Shown: positions 33,757-43,482, counted from the stretch's first letter. The stretch is 64,000 nucleotides of DNA from Iamia sp963728655 (GCA_963728655.1 CAVSLD010000002.1:930001-994000); one strand, 5' to 3'. Translations and numbers: made by a program. The notes: a model not told the origin generated them from the letters alone.

Positions 33757-34337
33757 CAGCAGATCACTTCTTGCGGCCCCCGAAGCGGCGCTTGCGGGGG
33801 GCCTCCTCGGCGGCCCCGGCGTCGGTCGCCTGCCGCGTCGTCGGCCCCCGCGGCTCCGCCGCCCACGAGGGCGGGGGCCGGGTCGGAGAGGTGGTCGAGG
33901 GTGACGGGGACGCCGCCGAGGGAGTCGAGCACCAGGTTCAGGCTGATGAACGGGTCGTGGGCCAGCTCGGCCGCGTCGACCGGGTCGGCGTCGCCCACCG
34001 TGCCCGAGCTGTCGAACGGGACGGCCTGGCCGGCGCAGGCGGTGCGCAGCACCTGGCCCCCGGTGCTGATCTCGGCCTCGCCCCGCAGGACGATCATGAG
34101 CCCGGCGCCGCCCTGGGCGTCGAGCAGGACGGTGCCGCCCCTCACGACCACGTTCAGGGTGCCGTGGCCCACGTCGACGCCGGGTCCGGCCGGCTCGGCC
34201 CGGGCCCACAGGGCGCCGCTGCTCAGCCCGACCAGGGGCGCGTCGCCGGCGTCGCCGTGGCGGATGTCGAGGGTGGTGCTCGGCGCCCGGCGGACCACCA
34301 CGTCGGGGGCGAGGGTGTCCTCGGTGAGATCCAGCAT
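33756..34337 (-). CDS. FecR/cupin-like small protein, C-terminus probably misread
   Basis: 193 residues as read, ATG 34337 with GGAGG 6-10 nt upstream. The middle is all-beta (TLNVVVRGGTVLLDAQGGAG, LMIVLRGEAEISTGGQVL), like FecR- or cupin-type sandwiches. The last 30 residues are Arg/Gly/Pro-rich; shifting by one base at about 33829 gives DAGAAEEAPRKRRFGGRKK and a stop at 33764, a much more protein-like basic tail. Upstream of the SDR in the same operon. Function unknown. Confidence 0.65.
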   Translation of the reverse strand: MLDLTEDTLAPDVVVRRAPSTTLDIRHGDAGDAPLVGLSSGALWARAEPAGPGVDVGHGTLNVVVRGGTVLLDAQGGAGLMIVLRGEAEISTGGQVLRTACAGQAVPFDSSGTVGDADPVDAAELAHDPFISLNLVLDSLGGVPVTLDHLSDPAPALVGGGAAGADDAAGDRRRGRRGGPPQAPLRGPQEVIC

Positions 34338-34439
34338 GGGTGCCTCCGTGGGGATCCCGGCGGGTCCCGCCCCCAGAAACTACCGGTCCGGGCCCGCCGG
34401 CCAGGGACGGTCGCCGTCCGGGCTGGGAGGATGGCGACC

Positions 34440-35102
34440 ATGAGCCCGCGATCCTTCCTGCTGTCCGACGCCCTCGCCGCCTACGTGACCGGCCACAGCG
34501 AGCCCCTCGACCCGATCGCGGCCGACCTGGTGGCCCGCACCGAGGCGCTGGGCGACGTGTCGGGCATGCAGATCAGCCCGGACCAGACCGCCCTGATGGG
34601 CGTGCTGGCCCGGCTCACCGGCGCTCGCCGGGCGGTGGAGGTGGGCACCTTCACCGGCATGTCGGCCCTCGCCGTGGCCCGGAACCTGGCTCCCGGCGGG
34701 CGGCTGGTCTGCTGTGACGTGAGCGACGAGTGGACCGCCATCGGGCGCGAGGCCTGGGAGGCGGCCGGCGTGGCCGACCGCATCGACCTCCGCATCGGGC
34801 CCGGCGCCGAGACCCTCGCCGGCGACCTCTTCGGCGACGACGAGCCCCTCGACCTGGCCTTCGTCGACGCCGACAAGCCCGGCTACGTGACCTACCACGA
34901 CCTGATCGTCCCCCGGCTCCGGCCCGGCGGCCTGCTGGCGGTCGACAACACGCTGTGGGGCGGCGAGGTCGTCGAGGCCGACGAGGCGGACCGCAACCGC
35001 ACCGCCCTGCGGGCCTACAACGACCACGCCCTGGCCGACGACCGCGTCGACACCGTCCTGCTCACCGTCGCCGACGGCCTCACCCTCAACGTCCGCCGCT
35101 GA
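34440..35102 (+). CDS. Class I SAM-dependent O-methyltransferase (CCoAOMT-like)
   Basis: 220 residues from ATG 34440, 10 nt after GGGAGG. SAM-binding motif VEVGTFTGMSALAVARNL, then CCDVSDEWTAIGREAW, LAFVDADKPGYVTYHDL and GGLLAVDNTLWGGEV, all characteristic of the cation-dependent caffeoyl-CoA O-methyltransferase group. Substrate unknown. Ends just before a hairpin at 35104. Confidence 0.9.
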   Translation: MSPRSFLLSDALAAYVTGHSEPLDPIAADLVARTEALGDVSGMQISPDQTALMGVLARLTGARRAVEVGTFTGMSALAVARNLAPGGRLVCCDVSDEWTAIGREAWEAAGVADRIDLRIGPGAETLAGDLFGDDEPLDLAFVDADKPGYVTYHDLIVPRLRPGGLLAVDNTLWGGEVVEADEADRNRTALRAYNDHALADDRVDTVLLTVADGLTLNVRR

Positions 35103-35103
35103 C

Positions 35104-35126
35104 CACGAGGTGCCAGGCACCTCGTG
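35104..35126. terminator. Hairpin between convergent genes, TGCCAGGCA family
   Basis: 11-bp arms (CACGAGGTGCC and its inverse) around one A, located 1 nt after the methyltransferase stop and 17 nt before the cysH stop. Position suits a bidirectional terminator, without a T-run. Core shared with the palindromes at 12921 and 18952. Confidence 0.5.
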
Positions 35127-35142
35127 TCGTCGGCGCGGAGGC

Positions 35143-35844
35143 TCACATGACGTGGAGGCCGCACTCCGTCTTGCCCTGGCCCCGCCAGCGGCCGGCGCGG
35201 GCGTCCTCGCCCTCGGCCACCTTCGAGGTGCACGGCATGCAGCCGATCGACGGGTAGCCCTGGAGCGTGAGCGGGTTCACGGCCACGTCGTGGTCGGCGA
35301 TGTAGCCCTGCACGTCGAGGTCGGTCCAGGTGGCGATGGGGTTGACCTTCACCAGGCCACGGAGGTCGCGGACCACGATGGGGGCGGTCTCGCGGGTGCC
35401 GGCCTCGGCCCGGCGCAGACCGCTCATCCAGGCCGCCTTGCCGGCCAGGGCCCGGTCGAGCTGGCCCACCTTCACCGCCGAGCAGCAGTTCTCCGGGTCC
35501 TTGGCCCAGAGCTCCTCCTCCTGGCGGGCGACGGTCATCATCCGCAGGTTGAGCCCGTAGCGGCGCCGCACCTCCTCCACGGTCTCCAGGGTCTCGGGGA
35601 AGTGGTAGCCGGTGTCGATGAAGACCACCTCGATGCCGGGGTCGGCCTTCACCGCCAGGTCGATCAGCACGGCATCGGTGAACGAGGCGGTGAGGCACAG
35701 GTGGGGGGCGAAGGTCTCCACCGCCCAGGCGATGACCTCCGACGCCGAGCGGTGCTCGAAGTCCCGGTTGAGGTCGGCGAGGTCCTCGTCGCTCAGGTCG
35801 GGGATCTCCCGGAGGGCGAGCCCGGGTCCGGTGATGGCGCTCAT
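35143..35844 (-). CDS. cysH: Adenylyl-sulfate (APS-type) reductase
   Basis: 233 residues, ATG 35844 with AAGGA 8 nt upstream. Reduces (P)APS to sulfite with thioredoxin. The presence of a Cys pair ENCCSAVK and a later GCMPCTSK indicates the [4Fe-4S]-containing form, which prefers APS; the catalytic Cys is in TECGLHV at the C-terminus. SFTDAVLIDLAVKADP and DTGYHFPETL are substrate-loop motifs. Lies 46 nt after the siroheme reductase gene and probably shares its transcript. Confidence 0.92.
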   Translation of the reverse strand: MSAITGPGLALREIPDLSDEDLADLNRDFEHRSASEVIAWAVETFAPHLCLTASFTDAVLIDLAVKADPGIEVVFIDTGYHFPETLETVEEVRRRYGLNLRMMTVARQEEELWAKDPENCCSAVKVGQLDRALAGKAAWMSGLRRAEAGTRETAPIVVRDLRGLVKVNPIATWTDLDVQGYIADHDVAVNPLTLQGYPSIGCMPCTSKVAEGEDARAGRWRGQGKTECGLHVM

Positions 35845-35890
35845 GGGTGGGTCCTTCTCGGTGCAGGGGGGAGGCCGGGGGCGGGTCGGC

Positions 35891-37684
35891 TCACGTGGCG
35901 GCGCACTCGCCCTCGCCCACCTCGGCGACGTAGGGCCCGGTCTCGCCGTAGTCCACGTAGAACTCGGGGGCCTCGTCGGGGGAGGGGAACTCGCTGTGCT
36001 CCTTCAGGCCGGCGGCCACGCCCTTGGCCCCGCCCGAGCGCTCCAGCCAGCTGCGGAAGCCCTCGCCCGCCTCGCGCTCGTCGTTGAAGCGGCGGACCAC
36101 CGCGGCGGCGGCGGCGGGGGCGGCCTTGGCCGGCAGGCGCAGGGCCCGGGCGCCGAACTCGGCCTTCTCCTGGCCGACGTAGCCGCCCAGCAGCATCTGG
36201 TACCCGGGCGCGGCCTGGCCGTGGGCCCGGCGTTCGGCGCCGTAGAAGCCGATGTCGGCGGTGTGGTGCTGGCCGCAGGAGTTGGTGCAGCCCGAGATGT
36301 TGATGCGGAGGCCCCCGACGGTGGCCAGGCCCTCCTCCTCGAGGACCTCGCCGATGGCCGAGGCCAGGCCCCGGCTCTGGGTGACGGCCAGGTTGCAGGT
36401 GTCGGCGCCGGGGCAGGCGACCACGTCGCGCACCAGCTCGGCGCCGGGCTGGGCCATGCCGATCTCGGTGAGGGCCTCGAACAGGCGGGGGAGCTGGTCC
36501 TCGGCCAGGGCCCGGAACACCAGGTTCTGGCGGTTGGTGACCCGCACGTCGGCGCCCAGCTCGCGCTGGATGGCGGCGAGGGCCCGCCACTGGTCGGAGG
36601 TCACGTCGCCCAGACGGCTCCAGGCGTAGGCCGAGACGGTGCCCTTGGCCTCGCCCCGGACCACGTTGGCGCTCTCCCACGCCTGGTAGGCGCCGGAGCG
36701 GAGGGCGACCTGGGTGCCCTGGCCCATGGGCGTGGCCTCGACGGTGGGGGAGCGGCCGGCGGGGGCGTCGCCCACGTCGAGGACGTGCTGGGGGATGCCA
36801 CCGGGCCACGACGAGGAGGCGGGCAGCAGGCGGCGCTCCTTCAGGATGCGCTCCTGCAGCTCCTCCCACCCCATGGTGTCGACCAGCCACTTCATGCGGG
36901 CCCGGATCTTGTTGTCGCGGTTGCCGTGGTTGCTGAACACCCGGAGGATCGCCTCCAGGGTGGCCATGAGCTCCTCGCGGGGCGTGAACGCCTCGAGGGC
37001 CAGGGCCGGGTGGGGGTTGGCCCCGAGCCCGCCGGCCACGAACACCCGGAAGCCGTCCTCGACGGTGCCGTCGTCGAGGGTGCGGCGCACGCCGATGACC
37101 CCGGCGTCGTTGAACATGGCCTGGCCGCAGTCGGTGTCGCAGCCCGAGAAGTTGATCTTGAACTTGCGGGGCAGGCGCTGGGCGAGGGGGTGGCGCAGGA
37201 AGTGCTGGGTGGCGGCCTCGGCCCAGGGGCTGATGTCGAGGACCTCGAACGGGCAGGCGCCGGCCAGGTGGCAGCCCTGCACGGTGCGGACGGTGTCGCC
37301 GCAGGCCTCGCGGGTGGTGAGCCCCACCGACCCGAGCTTGCGCATCACGTCGGGCACCTGCTCGAGCTGCACGAAGTGGAACTGGACGTTCTGGCGGGTG
37401 GTGATGTGGCCCCAGCCCCGGGAGTGCTCGTCGGCCAGGTGGCCCATCATCTCCAGCTGCTCGGGCCGGAGCGAGCCGTAGGGGATCTTCACCCGCACCA
37501 TCTGGTTGTGGCCGCCCTGGCGCTGGCCGTAGATGCCGTTGTTGAGCCGGAACACCCGGAAGGCGTCCTCGTCGATCGTGCCGTCGAGGTGCCGGGCCAG
37601 CATGTCCTCGAACTTGTCGATGTCGGCCTGGTGGGCGGGGTCCAGCGTGGTGGTCGCCTCGGGATCGATCGTCACGGTGGGCAT
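35891..37684 (-). CDS. Siroheme sulfite/nitrite reductase
   Basis: 597 residues. Two-repeat NirA/Sir fold with IPYGSLRPEQLEMMGHLA, ITTRQNVQFHFVQL, NFSGCDTDCGQAMF and, for the [4Fe-4S]-siroheme, CPGADTC and SGCTNSCGQHH. Ferredoxin-dependent six-electron reduction of sulfite or nitrite. With cysH directly downstream, assimilatory sulfite reduction is the likeliest role. ATG 37684 is preceded by GAGAGG. Confidence 0.9.
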   Translation of the reverse strand: MPTVTIDPEATTTLDPAHQADIDKFEDMLARHLDGTIDEDAFRVFRLNNGIYGQRQGGHNQMVRVKIPYGSLRPEQLEMMGHLADEHSRGWGHITTRQNVQFHFVQLEQVPDVMRKLGSVGLTTREACGDTVRTVQGCHLAGACPFEVLDISPWAEAATQHFLRHPLAQRLPRKFKINFSGCDTDCGQAMFNDAGVIGVRRTLDDGTVEDGFRVFVAGGLGANPHPALALEAFTPREELMATLEAILRVFSNHGNRDNKIRARMKWLVDTMGWEELQERILKERRLLPASSSWPGGIPQHVLDVGDAPAGRSPTVEATPMGQGTQVALRSGAYQAWESANVVRGEAKGTVSAYAWSRLGDVTSDQWRALAAIQRELGADVRVTNRQNLVFRALAEDQLPRLFEALTEIGMAQPGAELVRDVVACPGADTCNLAVTQSRGLASAIGEVLEEEGLATVGGLRINISGCTNSCGQHHTADIGFYGAERRAHGQAAPGYQMLLGGYVGQEKAEFGARALRLPAKAAPAAAAAVVRRFNDEREAGEGFRSWLERSGGAKGVAAGLKEHSEFPSPDEAPEFYVDYGETGPYVAEVGEGECAAT

Positions 37685-37878
37685 GGGGAGGCCTCTCGGA
37701 GGGGGTCCGGGTCGCCGGCACGGCGCTCGGGGAGCGTCAAATGGTGACAAACCTGATCCGGTTGGTCAACATTCCCGAGAGGGCCGGACTTCTCGGCACG
37801 GGTCGTCCGGACAGGTCGGCCCCGCCCGGTGCCGCCCGGTCCCGGGAGGACCCCTGTGACCAGGGGCGATGCCGCGGG

Positions 37879-39243
37879 TCAGCCGGCGGCGCGCTCCCGC
37901 AGCTGCTCGGCCACCCGGAAGGCCAGGTCGAGCGACTGGCGGCCGTTCAGCCGCGGGTCGCAGACCGTCTCGTACCGGGTGTCGAGGTCGCTGTCGAGGA
38001 TCTCGTGGGAGCCGCCCAGGCACTCGGTGACGTCGTCGCTGGTGAGCTCGACGTGGACGCCCCCGGCCCAGGTGCCCTCGGCCTGGTGGGCCCGGAAGAA
38101 CCCGGCGATCTCGTCGAGGATGTCGTCGACGCGCCGGGTCTTGTGCCCGCTCTCGGAGGTGAAGGTGTTGCCGTGCATGGGGTCGCAGGTCCACACGACC
38201 GGGTGGCCGGCGTCGCGGACCGCGGCCAGGAGGGGCCGGAGACCGTCCTCGATGCGGTCGGCCCCCATGCGGGAGATGAGCGTGAGCCGGCCCGGCACCC
38301 GGTCGGGGTTGAGCACCTGGCACAGGTCGAGGACCTCGTCGGCGGTGGCGCTCGGACCCACCTTGCAGCCGATGGGGTTGGCCACGCTGGCGAAGTAGGC
38401 CACGTGGGCGCCGTCGAGCTGGCGGGTGCGCTCACCGATCCAGATGGTGTGGGCCGAGCTGGCGTAGCGGTGCCCGGTGAGGGGGTCGACCCGGGTGAGG
38501 GCTTCCTCGAAGGGCAGCAGCAGGGCCTCGTGGCTCGTGAAGAAGTCGGTCTCGTGCAGCGTGGGCAGCGACGTGGTGTCGACGCCGCAGGCGGTCATGA
38601 ACCGCAGGGCCCGGCCGATCTCGTCGGCCAGCGCCTTGTACTGCTGGCCCTGGGGGGTGCCGGTGACGAAGGTCTGGGTCCAGGAGTGGACCTGGTTGAG
38701 GTCGGCGAAGCCGCCCCGGGTGAGCGACCGCAGCAGGTTCAAGGTGGCGGCCGACTGGTGGTACGCCTGCAGCAGGCGGTCCGGGTCCGGCACCCGGGAG
38801 GCGGTGTCGAAGGCGTCGCCGTTGACGATGTGGCCGCGGAACGACGGCAGGGTGACGCCGTCGATGGTCTCGCTGCCCGACGAGCGGGGCTTGGCGAACT
38901 GGCCGGCGATGCGGCCGATCTTCACCGTGGGCACGCCCGAGGAGTAGGTCAGCACCACGGCCATCTGCAGGATGACCTGGAGCCGGCGGCGGACCGACTC
39001 GGCCGAGAAGGAGGAGAAGGACTCGGCGCAGTCGCCGGCCTGGAGCAGGAAGGCCTGGCCCTCGGCCACGCGGGCCAGGGCGGAGGTGAGGTCGCGGCTC
39101 TCGGCCGCCACCACCAGCGGCGGCAGCGAGGCCAGCGCGTCGGTGGTGCGACGGAGGTGGTCGTCGTCGGGCCAGTCGGGCTGCTGGGCGGCCGGGAGGG
39201 CCCGCCAGTCGGGGGGTGAGGTGTCGCGCTCAGCGGTGAGCAT
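37879..39243 (-). CDS. aroG: Class II 3-deoxy-7-phosphoheptulonate (DAHP) synthase
   Basis: 454 residues. Condenses phosphoenolpyruvate and erythrose-4-phosphate, the entry to aromatic amino-acid synthesis. Class II motifs: LQAGDCAESFSSFSA, VKIGRIAGQFAKPRSS, WIGERTRQLDGAHVAYF, NPIGCKVGPSATADEV, WTCDPMHGNT and GGVHVELTSDDVTECLGG. Length matches the plant/actinobacterial class. AGGAGG lies 12 nt before ATG 39243. A stand-alone gene between the reductase and the sigma factor. Confidence 0.95.
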   Translation of the reverse strand: MLTAERDTSPPDWRALPAAQQPDWPDDDHLRRTTDALASLPPLVVAAESRDLTSALARVAEGQAFLLQAGDCAESFSSFSAESVRRRLQVILQMAVVLTYSSGVPTVKIGRIAGQFAKPRSSGSETIDGVTLPSFRGHIVNGDAFDTASRVPDPDRLLQAYHQSAATLNLLRSLTRGGFADLNQVHSWTQTFVTGTPQGQQYKALADEIGRALRFMTACGVDTTSLPTLHETDFFTSHEALLLPFEEALTRVDPLTGHRYASSAHTIWIGERTRQLDGAHVAYFASVANPIGCKVGPSATADEVLDLCQVLNPDRVPGRLTLISRMGADRIEDGLRPLLAAVRDAGHPVVWTCDPMHGNTFTSESGHKTRRVDDILDEIAGFFRAHQAEGTWAGGVHVELTSDDVTECLGGSHEILDSDLDTRYETVCDPRLNGRQSLDLAFRVAEQLRERAAG

Positions 39244-39404
39244 GGGGCAAGCGTGCCTCCTGGTGGCGGTGGGCGCAAAGCGCGAATCGCGCTCCGGATC
39301 GGGAACGACGCCGTGTCACCTTGGTCACATCGACCAGTGGCTTCCGGTCTGGAGCGCGGAACGAGGACAGATCGCCCGATGAGGGGGCCCCCGGGGAACC
39401 CAGC

Positions 39405-39429
39405 GGCCCCGCCCGTGGAGGGCGGGGCC
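39405..39429 (-). terminator. Strong hairpin after the sigma factor gene
   Basis: 10-bp arms (GGCCCCGCCC and inverse) with a 5-nt loop, 28 nt beyond the sigma gene stop. No T-run, as is usual in high-G+C actinobacteria. Confidence 0.6.
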
Positions 39430-39456
39430 GGGAGGGAGCGGGGGCGGGCGTGGGGG

Positions 39457-40287
39457 TCAGGCGGCGGAGATGCGGGCCTCGGCCTCGGACCGCACGGTGT
39501 GCACGGCCCGCTTGACCAGGCGCCGGGCGGCCTCGGCGGTCACGCCGAGCTCGTCGCCGACCTCGCGGTAGGACCGCTTGCGGCCGTCGTTGATGCCGAA
39601 GCGCTGCTCGACGGCGTAGCGGGCCCGGGGCTCGAGGACCTCGAGCAGGCCGGTGGCGTAGTCCTCCTCGGCCCGGGCCATCACGATGGTCTCGGGACCG
39701 ACGGTGTCGTCGGCGAGCAGGTCGACCAGCTCGTTGCCGTCGTCGTCGCCGACGGTGCGGTCGAGCGACGTCGGCGTGGTGAGCCGGTGCAGGGTGGCGT
39801 GCTCGTCGTCGAGCTCGTCGCCGTCGCCCGACACCTGGCGCAGGGCCGAGCGGAGGCTGGCCGAGCGGTCGCCGGGGAGGCGGATGAGGCTCGCCTTCTG
39901 GTCGAGGGCCCGGCCGATGGCCTGGCGGATCCAGAACGTGGCGTAGGTGGAGAACTTGAAACCCTTGCGCCAGTCGAACTTGTCGACCGCGTGCTCGAGG
40001 CCGATGTTGCCCTCCTGCACCAGGTCCAGGAGCTCCATGCCCGGGGGCAGGGGGTAGCGGCGGGCCACGCTGACCACCAGGCGGAGGTTGGCCCGGATGA
40101 ACCGGTCCTTGGCCCGGGCTGCGGCCCGGTCGGCTCGGCGCAGCTCCGCGCTGTCCTCGCCGGCCGCCAGCTGCTCGCGTGCGGCGACGCCCTTCTCTAT
40201 GACCTGGGCCAGCTCCCGCTCTTCGTCGGCGGTGAGCAGGGGGACCAGGCCGATCTCGTTGAGGTACTGACCTACTGAATCGCTCAT
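39457..40287 (-). CDS. Sigma-70 family (group 2-like) RNA polymerase sigma factor
   Basis: 276 residues from ATG 40287; a longer reading to 40374 adds an unlikely Arg/Gly-rich stretch. Region 1.2 SVGQYLNEIGLVPLLTADEE, region 2 NLRLVVSVARRYPLPPGMEL, DLVQEGNIGLEHAVDKFDW, GFKFSTYATFWIRQAIGRAL, region 4 YREVGDELGVTAEAARRLVK. Lacks the long region 1.1 of a primary sigma, so an alternative housekeeping-like factor. Divergent from nadD; a strong hairpin follows it. Confidence 0.92.
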   Translation of the reverse strand: MSDSVGQYLNEIGLVPLLTADEERELAQVIEKGVAAREQLAAGEDSAELRRADRAAARAKDRFIRANLRLVVSVARRYPLPPGMELLDLVQEGNIGLEHAVDKFDWRKGFKFSTYATFWIRQAIGRALDQKASLIRLPGDRSASLRSALRQVSGDGDELDDEHATLHRLTTPTSLDRTVGDDDGNELVDLLADDTVGPETIVMARAEEDYATGLLEVLEPRARYAVEQRFGINDGRKRSYREVGDELGVTAEAARRLVKRAVHTVRSEAEARISAA

Positions 40288-40408
40288 TGCCACCTGTCCA
40301 ACTCGATACCCCCTCCCAGCATTCCCATGTCGACCACCAGGCGGTCGGCGCTGAGGGGGGTGGCTACGGTTCAACCGTGACCCTTCCCGAACCCTTCCGT
40401 CTCACTCG

Positions 40409-41031
40409 GTGACCTTGGTCACCGCAGGGAGGAGACGGCGGATCGGGCTGCTAGGGGGCACGTTCGACCCACCGCACATCGGCCACCTCCGGGTGGCGGT
40501 GGCGGTGCGCCACGCACTGGGGCTCGACGAGGTCCTGCTGGTGCCCAACGGGGACCCCTGGCAGAAGCGCGACGTCGCGCGACCTCACCCCCGCGGCGCT
40601 GCGGCTGGAGATGGTCGAGGCCGCGGCCGAGGCCCTGACCCCGACCTCCGGCGTGACGGTGAGCGACGTGGAGGTCCGCCGACCGGGACCGTCCTACACC
40701 GCCGACACGGTGGCCCAGCTGCACGACGCCGACCCCGAGCTCGAGGTCACCGTCGTCCTCGGGCGCGACGCGGCCGTGCTGCTGCCCTCGTGGGAGCGCC
40801 TCGACGAGGTCCTGGCCGGGCGCCGTCGTGGCCGTCGTCGACCGACCCGGCGCGGGGGGCGGTGCCCTCGAGGGCGTCGACCCCGACCGGGTGGTGACCG
40901 TCGAGGTCGAGCAGCTGGCCGTGTCCAGCTCCGGTGTCCGGGCTCTGGTGGCCGAGGGGGCACCCATCGACGTGCTCGTCCCGCCCGGGGTGGCCGCGAT
41001 CATCGCCCGGGAGGGGCTCTACCGGGTCTGA
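40409..41031 (+). CDS. nadD: Nicotinate-nucleotide adenylyltransferase, frame broken twice
   Basis: NaMN adenylyltransferase of NAD synthesis. LLGGTFDPPHIGHL gives the nucleotide-binding site and SSSGVRAL the ISSSxIR-like site. The frame shifts after QKRDV (about 40580; one extra base before GACCTCACC restores TPAALRLEMVEAAAEAL) and at about 40822 (VLAG continues as AVVAVVDRPGAGGG). Corrected, it is about 207 residues, a normal length. GTG 40409 is the best start in frame. Essential in most bacteria, so sequence error is more likely than a pseudogene. Confidence 0.85.
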
Positions 41032-41082
41032 CGGGGCCCCTCGACGCCGGGGGGTGTCTCTTCGGGCGGGGGGGTCGCCCTC

Positions 41083-41088
41083 TATCGT
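41083..41088 (+). promoter_or_regulatory. Likely leaderless -10 box of the LCP-like gene
   Basis: TATCGT, 7 nt, then ATG 41096. Confidence 0.45.
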
Positions 41089-41095
41089 GGTCCCG

Positions 41096-43074
41096 ATGAC
41101 CGACCGGCCGTCCGACGACGGCAGGCGCACCCGCTCCGATGCGGCGTCCCGGCTGGCTGCCCTGCTGGCGGAGTCGACCGACGAGCAGCCGCCCGCCGCG
41201 CCCACCGAGCCCCCGGCCGCGCCCGCGGCCCGGCGGGTGGTGCGCCGGCGCCCGCGACCCGAGACCACCGCCCCGCTCCCCGGGCCGCCCGCCGCGCCCG
41301 ACGCCGCGTCGCCGGGCCGCCACCGCGCCCGGACCCGGACGCGACGGACCGCACGCGCCCCGGACCCGGACGCCGACGAGGGCGAGCGCACGGCGGCGAT
41401 CGACATGGGGGCGGTGCTGGCCCCGCCGGCCGCCGCGCCCGAGGCCCCACCCCGCGGCCCCGACGAGGCGCCGGCCCCGACGCCGCCGACCCCGTCCCCG
41501 GACCCACCCGCGGTCGGGGCCGACCAGCGGCCCACGGCGAAGGCGGCCCCGCCCCCCACGCCGGAGGGGGAGGCCCGCGCCGACCGCACCCCGTCCTCCA
41601 CGCCGGAGGGGGAGGGCCGCGCCGACCGCACCCCGCCCTCCGCCGGCGCCCCCGCTGGGGCGGGCCCGAGCGCAGGACCCCGGCCCCGACCCCGGCCCCC
41701 GCCCCGTCCCGCCCCCGACGCCCCGCGGTGCCGGTGAGGTCCCTGTCGCGACCGGCCTGCCCGCCCGACCCCGCCCGTCCGGCTCCGCCCGGCGCGGCGA
41801 GGGCGGCGGCGACGGGCCCCCGCCGACGGCGCGCCGGCCCGGCCCGCCCCGCCCGGCGCCGGAGCCCGAGGTCGAGGTGCCGCCGCTGCGGAGGGTCACG
41901 CTGCGGGCCGTCGCCTTCGGCGTGGCCTTCCTCCTGCTCCTGGCCGCGGTGCCGGCCCTGGCGTGGGTGGGCAAGGACCGCCTGCTCGACAGCCGGGGCG
42001 GCAACGTCGTCGACGGGTCGAACGAGGCCACCGACCCGGGCTACCGGGCCCTCGTCGACCCCACCCAGACCGCCCTCGTCCTCCAGCGGGCCACGCCCGA
42101 CGGCGACATCGAGGCGGCCACCGTCCTGGCCCTCGGCATGGGCCGGGAGGGCGGCACCGTGCTCCAGGTCCCGCTCGACACCGCCCTCCGGGTGCCTCAG
42201 TACACGCTCGACCGCCTGGCCCAGATCGCCGACACCAGCAACCACCGACGCTGTTCGCCGGCCGGTCGAGGACCGCATCAACGTGGCCATCCCCACCACC
42301 ATCGAGCTCGACGACGAGCGGCTGGCCTCGCTGGTCGCCCCGGTGGCCCCGCTCGAGGTCGACAACCCCGACCCCGTGGTGCTCGAGTCCGGCGAGCAGA
42401 TCGATGCCGGGCCGATCAGCCTGCAGGCCGAGCAGCTGGGCCCGTTCCTCCGCGCCCGGCGGCAACGACGAGTCCGACCTGGGCCGCCTGGCGCGCGACC
42501 AGGTGGTGTGGGGGGCCTGGCTCGACGCCATCGGCTCGTCGGACACGGCCGACTCGGTCGGTCCGGCCACCACCGGCATCGGGCCCTTCCTGCGCACCCT
42601 CTCGGCCGGGGACCCGGTGATCGAGACCCTCGACGTCGAGGAGGACCCCGACCCCGTGGTCACCGACCCCGACCTACGTCGTCCCGCTGGTGCCGCGCCG
42701 AGGGGTTCGACGAGCAGGTCGTCGACGCCGTGCCCTACCCCCGGTCCCCCGGCGCTGGGGCGCCGCTACAACCTCACAGCTGCTCAACGGGGCCGAGCGG
42801 CGACGAGATCCCCCGGACCCTCATGCACGACCTCATCCTCCGGGGCGCGGCCCTCACCACCCTGGGCAACGCCGTCGGAGTTCGGCCAGCGAGGACGACG
42901 ACCGTCGAGTACACCAGCGAGGGGTGGCAGCCCCTCGCCGAGCTGGCCGCCCAGACCCTGGGAGGTGCGCGAGGTGAGCCAGATGGGCGCAGCGGAGGCC
43001 GAGGCGTCCGGGGACGACATCGTCATCACCCTCGGCTCGGACCACCCTCGACCGCTACGAGGACAGACGGGTGA
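41096..43074 (+). CDS. LCP/LytR_C-like membrane protein, frame broken many times
   Basis: Read across shifts near 41.72, 42.246, 42.461, 42.675, 42.702, 42.75, 42.777, 42.797, 42.88-42.90 and 43.05 kb. A Pro/Ala/Arg-rich cytoplasmic region of about 200 residues leads to one membrane helix (AFGVAFLLLLAAVPALAWVG), then an LCP-like domain (EGGTVLQVPLDTALRVPQYT, SGEQIDAGPISLQAEQLGP, ESDLGRLARDQVVWGAWLDA) and a LytR_C-like segment (YNLTLLNG, RGAALTTLGNAVEFG). LCP enzymes attach polymers to peptidoglycan; the typical catalytic Arg/Asp set is not clearly visible. Its place between nadD and rsfS supports the call. Confidence 0.6.
41557..41640 (+). repeat. 42-bp tandem repeat inside the LCP-like gene
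   Basis: Two units (41557-41598, 41599-41640) encode TPEGEARADRTPSS and TPEGEGRADRTPPS in the disordered cytoplasmic part; in-frame, 14 codons each. Confidence 0.75.
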
Positions 43075-43078
43075 CGGC

Positions 43079-43482
43079 GTGGCCGACGACGACCCGACCT
43101 TCGTCGACCCCGCCGACCGACGAGGTGGCCGTGCGTGGCCGCCCGAGCCGCCGACGCACAAGGGCGGGACGCGCACCGTCGTGCTCCGGGTCGGCGACGT
43201 GCTCGGCATCACCGAGCTCTTCGTGGTCACCAGCGCCTCCAACCCCCGACTGGTCAAGGCCATCGTCGAGGAGGTCGAGGCCCAGCGTCGGCGCCGACGG
43301 CGGGCCCCGTCCCCACCGCGTCGAGGGCCTCGACGACGCCCGCTGGGTGCTCATGGACTACGGCGACTGGGTCGCCCACGTGTTCCTCGACGAGGCCCGG
43401 CAGCTTCTACGACCTCGAGCGGCTGTGGGCCGACGTACCCCGGGTCGACTGGGCGGCCGAGGCCGGCCCCGTCGGCCGCTGA
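43079..43482 (+). CDS. rsfS: Ribosomal silencing factor RsfS, frame broken several times
   Basis: Iojap-like protein that binds L14 and blocks subunit joining. Joining frames gives VAVxAARAADAQGR, VVLRVGDVLGITELFVVTSA, SNPRLVKAIVEEVEAQ, RVEGLDDARWVLMDYGDWVA, HVFLDEARQ and FYDLERLWADVPRVDW, a full-length match to the family. Shifts near 43.117, 43.134, 43.167, 43.276 and 43.402 kb, each resolved by removing one base. GTG 43079 overlaps no other start and follows the LCP-like stop by 4 nt. Confidence 0.85.
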
